A stretch of DNA of 64,000 nucleotides from CAYULW01 sp964445815 (GCA_964445815.1 CAYULW010000004.1:186001-250000), one strand, 5' to 3'. Positions 44,822-54,557 are shown, counted from the stretch's first letter. The notes: generated by a model not told the origin, from the letters alone. A program made the numbers and translations.

Positions 44822-45571
44822 TTAATAAAAGTTGGTCGTGTTTTTCTTCCACATTTTAATCAAGATGTAGCCAAACAACATTCCGCCCAAATGTGCAAAA
44901 TGTGCCACGTTGCCATTGGTATCAAGAAATACGCCAAGAACAAGCGCCAAAATGGCAATGTATTTACCTTTAATTGGTATAGGAGGGAAAATAAGCATTA
45001 ACTCTACATTTGGAAATAACATACCAAAAGCCATTAAAATTCCGAAAACTGCACCCGAAGCTCCGACAGTTGAAAAGTTTAAAATTTTTAAGGCATTAAT
45101 AAAAGAATCATCACTTAAATAAATAGAAGGACCATATCCTTTTCTAAATACTTCAGCGCCATTTTGGTACAAAAATTCTAATGAAATAGAATCAAGGTGT
45201 GAAGTATAATAATTAAGCATGATCTCATTAAAAATAAGCTGAGTAATTGCCGCTCCGACACCTGTTAATAGATAATAAAGAAGGAATTTTTGAGGGCCCC
45301 AAATGGGCTCAAGAATTCTTCCGAACATCCAAAGTGAAAACATATTGAAGAAAAGATGACCAAAATCATTAGTACTATGAAGAAACATGTATGTAATTAG
45401 TTGAAATGGTTCAAAAAAATCGCTTCTCCAAAAATGTAATCCTAAGTACTGAGAGATATCAATGTTATAACCTAGCAGAGTATACGATAGTAACAACATC
45501 AATAAATTAATGATGAGTAGGTTTTTAACCACGACCGGGATTTGACTTAATGGGTTTCCGCTACCGATCAT
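44822..45571 (-). CDS. Rhomboid-family protease, second gene of the mutL operon
   Basis: A 249-residue rhomboid with FLHSTNDFGHLFFNMFSLWMFG, the active Ser in VGASGAVFGIL and the His in AHFAHLGGMLFGY. The long loop after helix 2 (LNYYTSHLDSISLEFLYQNGAEVFRKGYG, given by residues ~125-155) is larger than usual. The start overlaps the mutL stop by 4 bp (ATGA), and the next rhomboid follows without gap: mutL and two proteases are translationally coupled. Confidence 0.9.
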   Translation of the reverse strand: MIGSGNPLSQIPVVVKNLLIINLLMLLLSYTLLGYNIDISQYLGLHFWRSDFFEPFQLITYMFLHSTNDFGHLFFNMFSLWMFGRILEPIWGPQKFLLYYLLTGVGAAITQLIFNEIMLNYYTSHLDSISLEFLYQNGAEVFRKGYGPSIYLSDDSFINALKILNFSTVGASGAVFGILMAFGMLFPNVELMLIFPPIPIKGKYIAILALVLGVFLDTNGNVAHFAHLGGMLFGYILIKMWKKNTTNFY

Positions 45572-47400
45572 GAGTATTTGAATTTTTTGTCCAATTCATC
45601 CATGCCGAAATTAAGAATGATGGGTTTTCCATTAGGTAAGTGATAAGGCATTTCCGTGGCAAATAACAAATCAATGAGATGTTGCATTTCTTCATCTTTT
45701 AGTTCCGTTCCTGAAGTAATACTCATTGATTTTGCCAGTGAGTGAATAAGGTTTATCTTGGGTTTATTTCTCAGTTCCGACTGATTCATTTTAAATTCTT
45801 CCAACAAGCCTTCTATTAATTTTACAGCGTTTTCTTCTTTAGATGCTTCAGGAATGCCATTGACCACCAAGCTGTTTTGTCCGAATTGCTCCAGATTAAA
45901 ACCCAAGGCCCGAATTTCATGAAGAAGTCCTTGAATAAGTGCAAAGTCGCTTGCTGATAATTCAACTTCTTCAGGAAACAACAATTGCTGAGAGTTAGCA
46001 GTTTGATGTGCCAGGTTTTGACTCAATTCTTCGATGAGTATGCGTTGATGTGCACGATGCTGATCGATTAAAATAAAGCCGGACTTAATCTGAGTTAAAA
46101 GGTATTTTCTGTGCAATTGAATGGCTTTGTTTCCGGTTTTAGTTGCTGTTTGTTTTTCTTCTGCTTCTACATTTAAGGCTGTTTGTTTGCTTTCATTTTC
46201 AGATTGAAACAAGGCTTGCCAATTGGGGTCTACAGCTTCTTTTTTTGGTGTAGAATAAGAGGTGGTACTATTTTGTCTTTTGGAACTACGGTTCTCAAAA
46301 GGATTGAAATCCGGATCGATTTTGACTTGTGGCATTTGAATGCCTTCATTTCTTTTGAGCATTGGCACATCAAAAGATTCTTCTTGCTCAAAGTCCAAGC
46401 TAGGAGCAATATTGAATTTGCCCAAGGCTTGACGAGCAGCAGTTCTTAAAATGGCATAGATGGCTCTTTCTTCTTCAAATTTGACCTCTGTTTTTGTCGG
46501 ATGTATATTGATGTCAATTTTTGCCGGATCAATCTCCATGCAAATGAAATAAGAAGGGAAGAGTTCTTTTGGCAGTACCTCTTCATAAGCAGCTTGTATA
46601 GCATGGTTCAAATAGGCACTCTTAATAAAGCGCTGATTGACAAATAAATATTGTTCACCTCTCGTTTTTCTGGCAAACTCCGGTTTCCCGATAAAACCGC
46701 TCAATTTTACTATGTCCGTTTCTTCTTCTACAGGTACCAAACGCTGATCGTATTTTTTGCCAAAAATGGCAATCACTCTCTGCTTAAAGCGACTTGACTT
46801 TAAGCGATAGACTTCCTGTCCATCATTGTCCATATTAAAATTGATCTCAGGGTGAATCAGTGCCACCCTGATGAATTCTTCGATGATGTGCTTGACTTCA
46901 ACCGGATTGCTCTTTAAAAAATTACGTCTTGCGGGAACATTAAAAAAGAGGTTTTTTACCGAAAAAGAGCTTCCTTTCGGACTTTGACAGAAGTCTTGAT
47001 TAAGCACTTTACTGCCTTCCAATATGATGTGCGATCCTAAGTCCTGACCCTCTGTTTTGGTTTTGATTTCCATTTGAGAGATGGCTGCGATGCTGGGTAC
47101 AGCTTCACCTCTAAAGCCCATTGTTTTTAATGCGAAAAGATCATCTGCGGTTTTAATTTTAGAGGTAGCATGCCGTTCCAGACAAAGTCGCGCATCCGTT
47201 TCACTCATTCCACTACCATTATCTACAACCTGAATAAGGGTTTTACCTGCATTTTTAATGATCAAACTAATTTCTGAAGCGCCTGCATCAATTGCGTTTT
47301 CTAACAACTCCTTGACAGCAGAAGCAGGCCTTTGAACCACTTCTCCGGCAGCAATCTGGTTGGCTACTGAATCAGGTAATAACTGTATTATATCCGGCAT
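45568..47400 (-). CDS. mutL: DNA mismatch repair protein MutL
   Basis: A 610-residue protein from ATG 47400 (MPDIIQLLPDSVANQIAAGEV). The N-terminal GHKL ATPase has all motifs: VVQRPASAVKELLENAIDAGA, VDNGSGM, FRGEAVPSIAAI. The C-terminal dimerisation domain begins near residue 410 (QLHRKYLLTQIKSGFILIDQHRAHQRIL). MutL links MutS mismatch recognition to strand cutting. The frame extends 17 codons upstream, but a -7 element (TAACTTTG, 47440-47433 minus) lies inside that stretch, favouring the shorter form. The DQHA-like motif appears as DQHRAHQR; an endonuclease motif DQHAxxE is not clear. Confidence 0.94.
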   Translation of the reverse strand: MPDIIQLLPDSVANQIAAGEVVQRPASAVKELLENAIDAGASEISLIIKNAGKTLIQVVDNGSGMSETDARLCLERHATSKIKTADDLFALKTMGFRGEAVPSIAAISQMEIKTKTEGQDLGSHIILEGSKVLNQDFCQSPKGSSFSVKNLFFNVPARRNFLKSNPVEVKHIIEEFIRVALIHPEINFNMDNDGQEVYRLKSSRFKQRVIAIFGKKYDQRLVPVEEETDIVKLSGFIGKPEFARKTRGEQYLFVNQRFIKSAYLNHAIQAAYEEVLPKELFPSYFICMEIDPAKIDINIHPTKTEVKFEEERAIYAILRTAARQALGKFNIAPSLDFEQEESFDVPMLKRNEGIQMPQVKIDPDFNPFENRSSKRQNSTTSYSTPKKEAVDPNWQALFQSENESKQTALNVEAEEKQTATKTGNKAIQLHRKYLLTQIKSGFILIDQHRAHQRILIEELSQNLAHQTANSQQLLFPEEVELSASDFALIQGLLHEIRALGFNLEQFGQNSLVVNGIPEASKEENAVKLIEGLLEEFKMNQSELRNKPKINLIHSLAKSMSITSGTELKDEEMQHLIDLLFATEMPYHLPNGKPIILNFGMDELDKKFKYS

Positions 47401-47484
47401 GTGATTGAAAATGAAAATCTGAAAATGCTGGCCAAAGTTAGCTAATTTCAAGGCCAGTCCCAGAGAATAAGGAAGGCTTTTCTG

Positions 47485-47751
47485 TTAAAGAAATAAAATA
47501 TAGTAAGCGAGTAAAAACAGGATACCGGCAATAATAATTAAACGGTAATTGGAGAGCTGAGAAAAGTTGGTGGTTTTCTTTTGCGCACGCCATTTTTCTT
47601 TCAGATTAGGTGATGAATTCCCTCTTCTAAAATTTGATTCACCTTTAATTTCAGCTTCAATTTCTTTGTAGCGATTTTCAAACTCTTCTTTTTCCGGATT
47701 ATAATATCTGGGTTGATGTGAGAACTGTTTCGGCTTACGTGTCTTGAACAT
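47485..47751 (-). CDS. Small C-tail-anchored membrane protein near mutL
   Basis: An 88-residue protein from ATG 47751 (MFKTRKPKQFSHQPRYYNPE) with a basic cytoplasmic front, a charged helix (EFENRYKEIEAEIKG) and a single C-terminal helix (IIIAGILFLLAYYILFL). Similar short proteins sit beside mutL in many Bacteroidota and are often wrongly labelled riboflavin synthase beta subunit; nothing here supports that. The frame begins four codons earlier at 47763. Function unknown. Confidence 0.78.
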   Translation of the reverse strand: MFKTRKPKQFSHQPRYYNPEKEEFENRYKEIEAEIKGESNFRRGNSSPNLKEKWRAQKKTTNFSQLSNYRLIIIAGILFLLAYYILFL

Positions 47752-47918
47752 GGAAGAAATCATAATACAAATATAAGAAGAGCAAGTGGCGATTCATGAT
47801 TAAAACTCAGCTTAGCAGAAGATATTGTTTCTTTAACGAAGAGATGTTTATAAAAGCCCAAAATCAAAACAGGCATTATCCTTGCTTCAAAGTACTTTAG
47901 TTTTAAATATAATTCACT

Positions 47919-50900
47919 TTGAAAATTCGAAACTTACTTTCTTTACTGTTGATTTTGAGCTTGGTATCTTTTGTAGATAAAGTTGAGAAACAGTATGAAC
48001 CACCTTTTTTATCCGTAGAAACGCCTTGGGCTGATTCGGTGCATGCACAAATGAGCTTGGATGAAAAGATTGGACAACTCTTTTCTGTAGCCGCTTATTC
48101 CAATAAAGATGAGGCGCATAAAGAAGAAATTCTTGAGCTGATAGAAACACATCACATTGGTGGTTTGACTTTCTTCCAAGGAGGCCCATATCGTCAGGCC
48201 AAGTTGACTAACCTTTATCAATCTCAATCAAAAATACCACTGATGATTGCGATTGACGGAGAGTGGGGATTGTCCATGCGCTTAGACAGTACAATGCGAT
48301 ATCCTTGGCAAATGACACTAGGAGCCATACAAGATGATAGTTTGATTTATCAAATGGGCTTGGAAATAGCGGAGCAATTCAAACGTCTCGGTGTACATGT
48401 CAATTTTGCTCCTGTGGTGGATGTGAACAATAATCCCAAAAATCCGGTGATCAATGCCCGCTCTTTTGGAGAAGATAAATTGAATGTGGCTAAGAAGGGT
48501 ATGGCCTATATGCATGGCATGCAAGATGGTGGCATTTTAGCTAATGCCAAACACTTTCCGGGGCATGGTGATACGGATGCCGATTCTCATGTAACCTTAC
48601 CAATTGTTAAGCACGACAAAAAGCGCATTGATTCTCTAGAATTATTTCCTTTTAAAGAGCTGGTCAATAATGGGGTAGGGAGTATTATGACAGCACATTT
48701 GTATTTACCGGCCTATACACATAAGGATAAGAAAGCTTCTTCATTAAAGTCTGAGGTGGTAGATACCTTATTGAAACAACAATTGGGCTTTAGAGGTCTG
48801 ATTTTTACAGACGGTTTAAACATGGGTGGAGTGGCCAGATATCAGGCTTCAGAAAAGAACGACTTGGATGCACTTCTGGCCGGGAATGACATTTTGCTTT
48901 TGTCTCAGGACATACCTAAGGCCATTGCTGCAATTAAGCAGGCTATTGAATCAGGAGGCTTGAGCGAGGCAAAAATCGATGCTTCTTCATTAAAAGTGCT
49001 GAAGGCAAAGGAGTGGTTAGGTTTGACCACAAGCCCTAAGGTGAATCTGGAAGATTTGAATGCAGATTTAAATCAAGGGAAATATTTAGCAACCAATAGA
49101 AAGCTTTTGGAGAATGCCATTACCGTAGTTAGAAATACGAATGATCGTATTCCTGTGAGGACATTAAAGAATAAAAGGATCGTGAATTTGACTATAGCCG
49201 AAAACAAAATTTGTTATCGTCCTTTTCAAAAGCAATTGAATCTGTATGCTAAAGTAGACACTCTTCATTTTAAAAGTTTGCCGGTGGCAGCTCAAAAAAC
49301 CTTATTGGATACTTTATTGACGTATGATGAAATCATTGTAAGTATTCACAAGTCCAATAAAAGTCCATGGTCGAAGTTCGAAATCGATACAGATGTCAAA
49401 AACTTTTTGAACATCTTAAGATTAAAGAAACAATTCAGCTTAGTTGTATTTGCGAACGCTTATTCATTGGAAAATTTCCTGGCTGCTGAACATGTTGACG
49501 CATTAATTATGGCCTATCAGAACAGTAAAGAGGCTCAGGAAATTTCTGCTCAAATCCTTTTTGGTGCAAAAAAAGCAAAAGGCAAATTGCCCATAAGTCC
49601 CGCACATTCTTTAAAAGCCGGAATGGGCGTTTATACTCAATCTTTAGGCCGTTTACAATACGGCTTACCTGAGGGTGTAGGCATCAATAGTCGATCTTTA
49701 GAAGAAGTAACCTCTATAGTGGAAGAGGGCTTAAAAGAAAATGCCTATCCGGGTGCTCAGGTCTTGATTGCGAAAAATGGGCAGGTGATTTATCACAAAG
49801 CTTTCGGTCACCATACTTATGAAAATAAACGTGCGGTTAAAACGAGCGATCTATATGATTTGGCTTCAGTAACAAAGATTACCTCGACTTTATTGGCGGT
49901 GATGCAATTGGATGGAGAAGGCAAGCTGTCTTTAGATGACGAATTGGGTGATCATCTGAGAATGACAAGGGGTACTCCATATGAGCATTTGATTTTGCGA
50001 GATATCTTGGCCCATCAGGCAGGTTTAGCGGCATGGATTCCTTTTTACAATAAAACCTTACACAAGGGGCAGCCTCGCTTTGATATATACAGCAAAGCCT
50101 ATTCAAAAAAATACAGTGTTGAGGTAGCAAAAGACCTTTATATGATTCCTGAATATCGGGATACCATTTTTTACCGTGTTTTGAATCGTGCAAAGGTGAA
50201 TCCCAAAAAGGAATACCGCTATAGTGATGTGGGCTACTATTTTTTGAAAGAAATTGTTGAGAAGATCACAAAAGAAGAGATCAATGAATACAATGAAGAT
50301 CAGTTCTATGCTCCATTGGGCATGCATCGTACGACCTTTAATCCGCTAAATAAATTCAGATTGGATGAAATCATTCCCACAGAAAATGACAAGGTGTTTC
50401 GCAAACAATTGATTCACGGTTATGTGCATGATCCGGGAGCAGCGATGTTAGGTGGAGTAGGTGGTCATGCAGGGCTTTTTTCTACTGCAAATGATCTGGC
50501 AAAATTGTTACAGATGTATTTGCAGGATGGAACATTTCAAAATGAACGTTACATCAAAGGTGGAGTAGTATCCCAATATGCGAAATGCCAATTTTGTAAA
50601 GACAGCATTCCGATGAATCCTGAAGAAAATAGAAGAGGGGCAGGTTTTGATAAACCTCAGTTTCATGGTAATCCGGGACCGACCTGTGAATGCATTTCAT
50701 TTGAAAGCTATGGACATAGTGGTTTTACAGGAACTTATGCCTGGGTTGATCCAAGTGAAGATCTGATTTATGTCTTTTTATCGAATCGAGTTTATCCTGA
50801 TGCCAATAACAAAAAACTGCTGAGTTTGAACATTAGAACCAGAATTCAAGAAAAAATTTACGAAGCAATTCGTGCAAATGACAATTCGCCCGAACAATCA

Positions 50901-50921
50901 GCCTTAATTTTACAACCATGA
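47919..50921 (+). CDS. GH3 glycoside hydrolase fused to a serine beta-lactamase-like domain
   Basis: A 1000-residue exported protein. After a signal peptide starting at TTG 47919 comes a GH3 N-terminal domain (residues ~45-370) with AIDGEWGLSMRL, the NagZ-type KHFPGHGDTDADSH and the nucleophile Asp in FTDGLNM. A GH3 C-terminal-like domain (~395-560) follows, then a class C beta-lactamase-like domain (~595-985) with SxxK in LASVTKITS, YSDVGYYF and GHSGFTGT. It probably cleaves N-acetylglucosamine linkages in peptidoglycan fragments, with a second peptidase/esterase activity. Overlaps bshA by 4 bp. Confidence 0.87.
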   Translation: MKIRNLLSLLLILSLVSFVDKVEKQYEPPFLSVETPWADSVHAQMSLDEKIGQLFSVAAYSNKDEAHKEEILELIETHHIGGLTFFQGGPYRQAKLTNLYQSQSKIPLMIAIDGEWGLSMRLDSTMRYPWQMTLGAIQDDSLIYQMGLEIAEQFKRLGVHVNFAPVVDVNNNPKNPVINARSFGEDKLNVAKKGMAYMHGMQDGGILANAKHFPGHGDTDADSHVTLPIVKHDKKRIDSLELFPFKELVNNGVGSIMTAHLYLPAYTHKDKKASSLKSEVVDTLLKQQLGFRGLIFTDGLNMGGVARYQASEKNDLDALLAGNDILLLSQDIPKAIAAIKQAIESGGLSEAKIDASSLKVLKAKEWLGLTTSPKVNLEDLNADLNQGKYLATNRKLLENAITVVRNTNDRIPVRTLKNKRIVNLTIAENKICYRPFQKQLNLYAKVDTLHFKSLPVAAQKTLLDTLLTYDEIIVSIHKSNKSPWSKFEIDTDVKNFLNILRLKKQFSLVVFANAYSLENFLAAEHVDALIMAYQNSKEAQEISAQILFGAKKAKGKLPISPAHSLKAGMGVYTQSLGRLQYGLPEGVGINSRSLEEVTSIVEEGLKENAYPGAQVLIAKNGQVIYHKAFGHHTYENKRAVKTSDLYDLASVTKITSTLLAVMQLDGEGKLSLDDELGDHLRMTRGTPYEHLILRDILAHQAGLAAWIPFYNKTLHKGQPRFDIYSKAYSKKYSVEVAKDLYMIPEYRDTIFYRVLNRAKVNPKKEYRYSDVGYYFLKEIVEKITKEEINEYNEDQFYAPLGMHRTTFNPLNKFRLDEIIPTENDKVFRKQLIHGYVHDPGAAMLGGVGGHAGLFSTANDLAKLLQMYLQDGTFQNERYIKGGVVSQYAKCQFCKDSIPMNPEENRRGAGFDKPQFHGNPGPTCECISFESYGHSGFTGTYAWVDPSEDLIYVFLSNRVYPDANNKKLLSLNIRTRIQEKIYEAIRANDNSPEQSALILQP

Positions 50922-52051
50922 ATATAGGAATAGTGTGTTACCCCACTTTTGGTGGAAGTGGAGTAGTTGCAACGGAGTTGGGAATGGCTTTGGCCAATAA
51001 AGGGCATTTTGTTCACTTTATCTCTTACAATCAACCGGTAAGGTTAGATTCTTTTCGGGAAAATATTCACTACCATGAAGTCAATGTTTCCGATTACCCA
51101 CTTTTTGATTACCCACCTTACGAATTGGTTTTGTCGAGTAAACTGGTGGATGTGGTCAAATTTGAGAAATTGGATATACTTCATGTACATTATGCCATTC
51201 CTCATGCTTCTGCAGCCTATATGGCACAGCAAATTTTGAAGTCACAGGGGATAGAAATTCCATTCATTACCACCTTACATGGAACCGACATCACTTTAGT
51301 TGGTAAAGACAGCTCTTTTGAACCTGTCATTACTTTTAGCATTAACCAATCAAATGCAGTAACTGCGGTCTCAGAAAGTCTAAAGCAAGATACTTATGCT
51401 CATTTTAAGGTGAGCCGAGACATTAAAGTAATTCCCAACTTCGTGTGCTTAAGAGAATGTCAAACACCTGAAATTGATTGGGACTTGAAAAAGAGACTGG
51501 CGCCGGATGGAGAGCATATTTTGGCACATGTCTCTAACTTCAGAAAAGTAAAGCGGGTAGGAGATGTAGTTGATGTTTTTCTTAAGGTAAGAGCACAGGA
51601 AAAAGTAAAATTGATGCTTGTTGGTGATGGCCCTGAATTACACATTGCGGAGTCCAGAATCCGAGAGGCAGGCTTATCTGATGACTTAATGGTAATGGGC
51701 AAGGTGACAGATACGTCCAGAGTGTTAAGCATTGCCGATGTCTTCTTGTTAACTTCAGAATTTGAAAGTTTTGGTTTGGCAGCTTTAGAGGCGATGTCTG
51801 TTGGAGTTCCGGTTATCTCTTCCAATACGGGAGGCATTCCTGAAGTGAATCAGCATGAATTTTCCGGTTATTTGAGTGATGTGGGAGATACAGACGATAT
51901 GGCAAAGAATGCCTTAAAATTAATTCGAGATAAAGCTTTGTTAAGTCAATTTAAGGAACAGGCCTATGAACGGGCTAAACAATTCGATTTGAATAATGTA
52001 TTGCCTCAATATGAAGACTTGTATGCACAAGTGATTGAAGCACATGGCTAA
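50918..52051 (+). CDS. bshA: N-acetyl-alpha-D-glucosaminyl L-malate synthase BshA
   Basis: A 377-residue GT4 glycosyltransferase that makes GlcNAc-malate, the first step of bacillithiol synthesis. The BshA pattern is strong: MNIGIVCYPTFGGSGVVATELG, ILHVHYAIPHASAAYMA, TTLHGTDITLVGKDSSF, VIPNFVCLRE, and the sugar-nucleotide site FESFGLAALEAMSVGVPVISSNTGGIPE, listed here by parts. The 4-bp overlap with the GH3 fusion suggests coupled expression; a shared GlcNAc source is a tempting inference only. bshB/bshC are not in this window. Confidence 0.94.
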   Translation: MNIGIVCYPTFGGSGVVATELGMALANKGHFVHFISYNQPVRLDSFRENIHYHEVNVSDYPLFDYPPYELVLSSKLVDVVKFEKLDILHVHYAIPHASAAYMAQQILKSQGIEIPFITTLHGTDITLVGKDSSFEPVITFSINQSNAVTAVSESLKQDTYAHFKVSRDIKVIPNFVCLRECQTPEIDWDLKKRLAPDGEHILAHVSNFRKVKRVGDVVDVFLKVRAQEKVKLMLVGDGPELHIAESRIREAGLSDDLMVMGKVTDTSRVLSIADVFLLTSEFESFGLAALEAMSVGVPVISSNTGGIPEVNQHEFSGYLSDVGDTDDMAKNALKLIRDKALLSQFKEQAYERAKQFDLNNVLPQYEDLYAQVIEAHG

Positions 52052-52091
52052 TGTCTGACATTATTCCGAACTCTATAAAAACGATTGATTA

Positions 52092-52358
52092 ATGCATCAT
52101 ATTCAAGTTCAAAATTTAAAATGTGGTGGTTGTGTGACTACCATTACCAAAGGGGTTTCTTCTTTAGCCGGAGTTAGTGACGTATCCGTTGATATCGAAA
52201 AGTCTTCAGTTGCGTTTCATGTTTCAGGAGAAGCACTAATCCAACAAGTGAAGGACAAGTTATCTGACATGGGTTATCCGGAAGTGAATGAAGAAAACAG
52301 TTTGGGCAAAAAGGCCAAGTCCTATGTGAGTTGTGCAGTTGGTCGAATAGGTGGTTAA
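52092..52358 (+). CDS. Heavy-metal-associated (HMA) domain protein
   Basis: An 88-residue protein whose first ~65 residues form an HMA fold with the metal-binding CxxC in NLKCGGCVTTI (GGC form), LAGVSDVSVDIEKSSVAF and IQQVKDKLSDMGYP. It resembles CopZ-type copper chaperones, except for a basic C-terminal extension with one more Cys (SYVSCAVG). No copper ATPase is next to it. It is 40 bp behind bshA. Confidence 0.85.
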   Translation: MHHIQVQNLKCGGCVTTITKGVSSLAGVSDVSVDIEKSSVAFHVSGEALIQQVKDKLSDMGYPEVNEENSLGKKAKSYVSCAVGRIGG

Positions 52359-52530
52359 TAGTTTTATAAGATTGGATAAATGTTACAATCTTTAACTTAA
52401 TGTATTTAGTTGCAGATAACGAATTAAACCAGATTTACATTAAATATAAAGGAACTTATCAAAAGAGCTAGAATTCTTTGCAATTGCTTGAAGATCGCTC
52501 TCAAAGTCAAAAAAGAATTATTTATCTTTT
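52359..52530. other. Non-coding gap before a terminator
   Basis: AT-rich 172 bp after the HMA gene with no ORF or RNA gene that I can recognise. It ends in a strong bidirectional terminator. A small RNA is possible but there is no positive sign for one. Confidence 0.4.
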
Positions 52531-52572
52531 AAAAAACAAAAAACAGGTAGAAATACCTGTTTTTTGTTTTTT
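52531..52572. terminator. Bidirectional terminator with 19-bp perfect stem
   Basis: Arms of 19 bp, AAAAAACAAAAAACAGGTA and its exact complement, enclose GAAA. The A/T ends supply U-tracts on both strands. It separates the convergent HMA gene and the DUF-like membrane gene. Confidence 0.9.
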
Positions 52573-52657
52573 CTTCTTACTAATAGTAAGAAGATTTGAG
52601 TTTTAGGAGACTGAATTAATTATGAGTTTTACACATAAACCTATAAAGAGATAAACT

Positions 52658-53146
52658 TTAAGCAAACATCTTAATCTGTGCTTCTAGTCGCTTTGTTTTT
52701 CGATTTATGATAAACAGCAGCAATAAACCAAATATTCCAAAAGAACAGTCGATAAGTTGCCACATCAATGGAATTTTTCGGAAAAATCCAGCAATAAATG
52801 CGGTTGGAAAGATAGCAATGCAGGCGATCATTCCGTAGATAATCACCCAATTGTTTCTCAAAGGATCTTTGTACGCTCCGATAAAGAAAAGAGCAATGAT
52901 TAGGTGGCCGAATGCTAACCAATCGTAACCATAACTAATGAAAGGATATTGCTGATTGACTTCTTCAATAGCTCTATGAACGTAATTGAGCCACATACCT
53001 ACGCTGCCTTGAATGTTGAGCCATTCTACAATGTAATGCAGTCCTGTTTCTACAAAGAAGGCGGTTACTCCGCTGATAACTAACAGAATAATAAAAGTCA
53101 TAATCAAGGTTCGGATTTGACGGAATTGGGCTTCAGGATTTTTCAT
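52658..53146 (-). CDS. Four-helix membrane protein, unknown function
   Basis: A 162-residue protein with four hydrophobic segments (~13-32, ~73-90, ~101-120, ~128-148). The loop between the first two carries an aromatic-rich stretch (HYIVEWLNIQGSVGMWLNYVHR) and YGYDWLAFGHL. I do not recognise the family. It is the fourth minus-strand gene behind the regulator/CreD set, after a hairpin at 53162-53191. Confidence 0.75.
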   Translation of the reverse strand: MKNPEAQFRQIRTLIMTFIILLVISGVTAFFVETGLHYIVEWLNIQGSVGMWLNYVHRAIEEVNQQYPFISYGYDWLAFGHLIIALFFIGAYKDPLRNNWVIIYGMIACIAIFPTAFIAGFFRKIPLMWQLIDCSFGIFGLLLLFIINRKTKRLEAQIKMFA

Positions 53147-53161
53147 GATTTTTAGTTTTTT

Positions 53162-53191
53162 GAACCGTTTCGACTACAATCGAAACGGTTC
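53162..53191 (+). terminator. 12-bp stem-loop with U-tract on the plus strand
   Basis: Arms GAACCGTTTCGA and TCGAAACGGTTC enclose six bases. The T-rich stretch after the stem follows on the plus strand, whereas both neighbouring genes are on the minus strand. It may terminate antisense transcription or work as a processing site or partial terminator behind creD. Confidence 0.6.
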
Positions 53192-53198
53192 TGATTTT

Positions 53199-54557
53199 TT
53201 ATTTTTTAGGTTCTATATTGACTTTGTACCAATCAATGTTTCGAGTGGTATACATGGTGATTGCTAAGATGATCAGTAATCCTACGCTTCCCATCAGCAA
53301 GGCGAAGTCTGCCATTTGAAGAGTGACAAAGAGAAAACTGAACAAGGCAGTCAAAACCAGGAGCAATAGAGCTGAAAGTCGTTTCTGCTGAAATACGGTA
53401 AGCGAATAAAGTACGATCAAGCCAACTACTCCTAAAGTAGAAATACCATACGCCATACTGAAATTAGAATGCTCACTAATCGATACGAGAAGGATATAAA
53501 ATAGGCAGATGGCTAAACCAACCAAAGCGTATTGAAAGGGGTGGATCTTTCGCTTGTTGGTAACTTCTACTAGGAAAAACACCAAGAAAGTTAAAGCTAT
53601 AGTGAGTACGGCGTATTTAGCCGACCTCATCGACTTTTGGTAATCATCTAAGGGTAGGATCAGATCGACTCCAAAGGCAGCATTGTTGAATTGTTGTTTT
53701 GGGTTGCCTTCAATCCAAGAAGAAGGGAGGTTTTTGTTCAACTGCAAAATTTTCCACTCAGCCTTAAATCCATCGTCAGTTACTTCTCGGAAGTCAGGTA
53801 AAAACTTACCGTTGAAACTCGGAGAGTTCCAATCAGATTGAATACTGATCTCCGTATTTCCTCCGGTGGGGATAAAATTCAATTGCTTACTGCCGTTCAG
53901 CTTCAATTGATAACTAAACTTCAACTGTTTGGTATCATTTACATTTTTCAATTGAGCAACCACTCCGGAAGAAATAATAGAAGGTAATTTACTACCAGGC
54001 TCCACTTCTAAGTCCTGTTGATTGACCTTAATGCTTATCCTGCTTTTGATGCCTCTTAGATCGCTGATACCAATCGTTAAATAGGCATTCTCGTAATCGA
54101 TTGTTTTCAACATTTCGGAATCTGCCAAGTCTTCTAAGTTGAAGTTTCCATTGACTTCTACTTCGCTTTTATAAACAACCACCTCATAAATGCCTCTTTT
54201 CAATTTTTCTGAATTGACTTGACCTTCGATCTTTAAATTTTCAGGCAATACCTTCAAGGTCTTAATAGTAGTTTTTACTTCTGCTCCGCTAGTGTCTTCG
54301 TAAATTAACGGAATGCTCAGTATTGGTCCGTTGATCTCCTGACTACCCGCCCATTTGTCACTAACCTCAGCAGTAGCTTCTTCATTTAGTTTTTCCCTCT
54401 CTTTTATAATGGATTGAATCATTGAAGAAGGAATGAGTAGCAGAAGCATGAGTACAGTAATAGTGATGAGCTTCAGCAATATGCTATTTTGAAGAATGGT
54501 GTTTTTCTTTTCTTCTTTTTTGCCAGTGTAGGGCTTGTTTTCATTGTCGATGTGCAT
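53199..54557 (-). CDS. creD: CreD-family inner-membrane protein
   Basis: A 452-residue CreD homologue: a first membrane helix (ILLKLITITVLMLLLLIPSSMI near residue 25), a ~250-residue periplasmic domain with KWAGSQEINGPILSIPL, LKRGIYEVVVYKSEVEVNGNF and FGVDLILPLDDYQKSMRSAKYA, then five helices to the end. In E. coli CreD is the target of the CreBC system; in Bacteroidota it often sits with a small HTH regulator, as here. An inverted repeat before the start matches one before the regulator operon. Confidence 0.9.
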   Translation of the reverse strand: MHIDNENKPYTGKKEEKKNTILQNSILLKLITITVLMLLLLIPSSMIQSIIKEREKLNEEATAEVSDKWAGSQEINGPILSIPLIYEDTSGAEVKTTIKTLKVLPENLKIEGQVNSEKLKRGIYEVVVYKSEVEVNGNFNLEDLADSEMLKTIDYENAYLTIGISDLRGIKSRISIKVNQQDLEVEPGSKLPSIISSGVVAQLKNVNDTKQLKFSYQLKLNGSKQLNFIPTGGNTEISIQSDWNSPSFNGKFLPDFREVTDDGFKAEWKILQLNKNLPSSWIEGNPKQQFNNAAFGVDLILPLDDYQKSMRSAKYAVLTIALTFLVFFLVEVTNKRKIHPFQYALVGLAICLFYILLVSISEHSNFSMAYGISTLGVVGLIVLYSLTVFQQKRLSALLLLVLTALFSFLFVTLQMADFALLMGSVGLLIILAITMYTTRNIDWYKVNIEPKK

